Assembly (NCBI RefSeq): GCF_000146345.1
Contig: NZ_GL397071.1
Coordinates: 841,538-885,417, forward strand
Origin: Peptoniphilus duerdenii ATCC BAA-1640
GTDB taxonomy: Bacteria; Bacillota; Clostridia; Tissierellales; Peptoniphilaceae
Reading direction: 5' to 3'
DNA length: 43,880 bases
In this document: positions 43,374 through 43,880 of the stretch, piece after piece
Layout: each line of letters opens with the position of its first letter
How positions within the stretch are numbered: position 1 is the stretch's first letter
The notes under the pieces: model-generated
What the model saw: the letters and a program-made list of their open reading frames with translations, nothing else
Database searches by the model: none
What the model was told of the DNA's origin: nothing
Position numbers and translations under genes: made by a program

Positions 43374-43452
43374 CAGTCACCCTGAGCGGAAGAGCCGAAG
43401 GCTCTGGAGTCGAATGGGTATAACCTCCGAGGGTCAAGTCAAGACAAGTGAA
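43374..43452 (+). repeat. Intergenic repeat family 1, copy D
   Basis: CAGTCACCCTGAGCG, hairpin AGAGCC-GAA-GGCTCT (43391-43405), GAGTCGAATGGGTATAACC, then GGTCAAGTC and a CAAGTGAA tail. Confidence 0.85.
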
Positions 43453-43880
43453 ATAATTTCAAAAATTATGATAAATGTAAATAAATATCCTATACTTCTT
43501 TAAAACCATATTCTTTCTTCTTCAAATCTTTTTTTACGAGGGAGAGGGGCAGTCGAGTTCTGCAAATCAGCCTTCGCAATGCTCGGCTTCTTTGGAACTC
43601 TTTGCATAAGACCTGCTACGAAATCAAAGATTTCGGCTAGGGCTTCGAAGGATCTGACCTATATTTGACCTAGTCTAGGCAATTATTTCTCAAAAATTGC
43701 CAACTACAGTCACCCTGAGCGAGGAAATTTATTTCCGAGTCGAACGGGTATAACCTCTGGTGGTCAAGTCCTTGCAAATGAATTATTTTCAAATATCATA
43801 ATAAATATTATTAAATATCCTATAAATAACCTAAACCAATTCTTTTTCCTTCCAATTTTCTTTTACGAGGGAGAGGGAAG
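43411..43880 (+). repeat. Diverged direct repeat of about 330 bases
   Basis: CGAAYGGGTATAACCTC at 43411 and 43741, AAATATCCTATA shortly after each, and TTTTACGAGGGAGAGGG near the end of each unit (about 43544-43560 and 43862-43878) show the same order at a near-constant 330-base offset. The array may continue beyond the window. Confidence 0.7.
43707..43785 (+). repeat. Intergenic repeat family 1, copy E
   Basis: CAGTCACCCTGAGCG, hairpin GGAAAT-TT-ATTTCC (43723-43736), GAGTCGAACGGGTATAACC, then GGTCAAGTC and GCAAATGAA. It lies about 330 bases after copy D. Confidence 0.85.

Larger units (their letters stand above)
43191..43880. other. Long gene-free repeat region at the right edge
   Basis: About 690 bases without a gene. 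It holds one copy of repeat family 2 (43216-43249), three copies of repeat family 1 (43304-43352, 43374-43452, 43707-43785), and a diverged unit of about 330 bases seen twice; the second ends at the window edge. A further hairpin GAAATC-aaa-GATTTC lies near 43620-43640. Confidence 0.75.

Overview
The window reads as a chromosome segment of a strictly anaerobic, AT-rich, low-GC Gram-positive bacterium (Firmicutes in the broad sense; a Tissierellia/Peptoniphilaceae-like host is my guess, not shown by the sequence). Supporting signs are purine-rich Shine-Dalgarno sites close to AGGAGG, frequent TTG starts, AGA-rich codon use, an oxygen-sensitive class III ribonucleotide reductase, S-layer-homology (SLH) surface proteins, and no aerobic respiratory genes.

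Left part (1-19.6 kb) is mostly core genome: a YheO-type regulator with carbamate kinase; a small membrane protein; a GntR-controlled ABC-2 exporter operon; a ribosome/tRNA modification operon (prmA-rsmE-mtaB-hinT); a queH-capA-like-C_GCAxxG operon; a lone EIIC-type membrane protein; nrdD-nrdG on the minus strand behind two probable NrdR boxes; and pyruvate kinase coupled to a CyuA/UPF0597-type cysteine desulfidase, both making pyruvate. Most operons end in clear hairpin-plus-T-run terminators.

Middle part (19.6-37.0 kb) looks accessory: a 3'-truncated IS110-family element whose upstream non-coding end may encode a bridge RNA, a decayed toprim-like replication gene fused to it, two giant adjacent SLH-anchored secreted proteins (a 2195-residue protein carrying a caspase-fold peptidase plus beta-helix, and a 2162-residue S8 subtilisin-like protease), and a tyrosine recombinase just downstream of a Ser-Met-Phe tRNA cluster. 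The two giants are visibly more AT-rich than the flanking genes. I could not find a duplicated att core, so the island is an inference from context.

Right part (37.0-43.9 kb) is the tRNA cluster, uvrB-uvrA under a promoter with a degenerate LexA-like box, and an overlapping exported L,D-transpeptidase. Two intergenic repeat families occur both at about 2.4-2.7 kb and at 43.2-43.9 kb. One has conserved flanks around a hairpin whose sequence changes while base pairing is kept.

The most notable items are the SLH-anchored caspase/subtilase pair, the covarying intergenic repeat family, the IS110 bridge-RNA candidate, the NrdR box pair, and the apparently leaderless queH.
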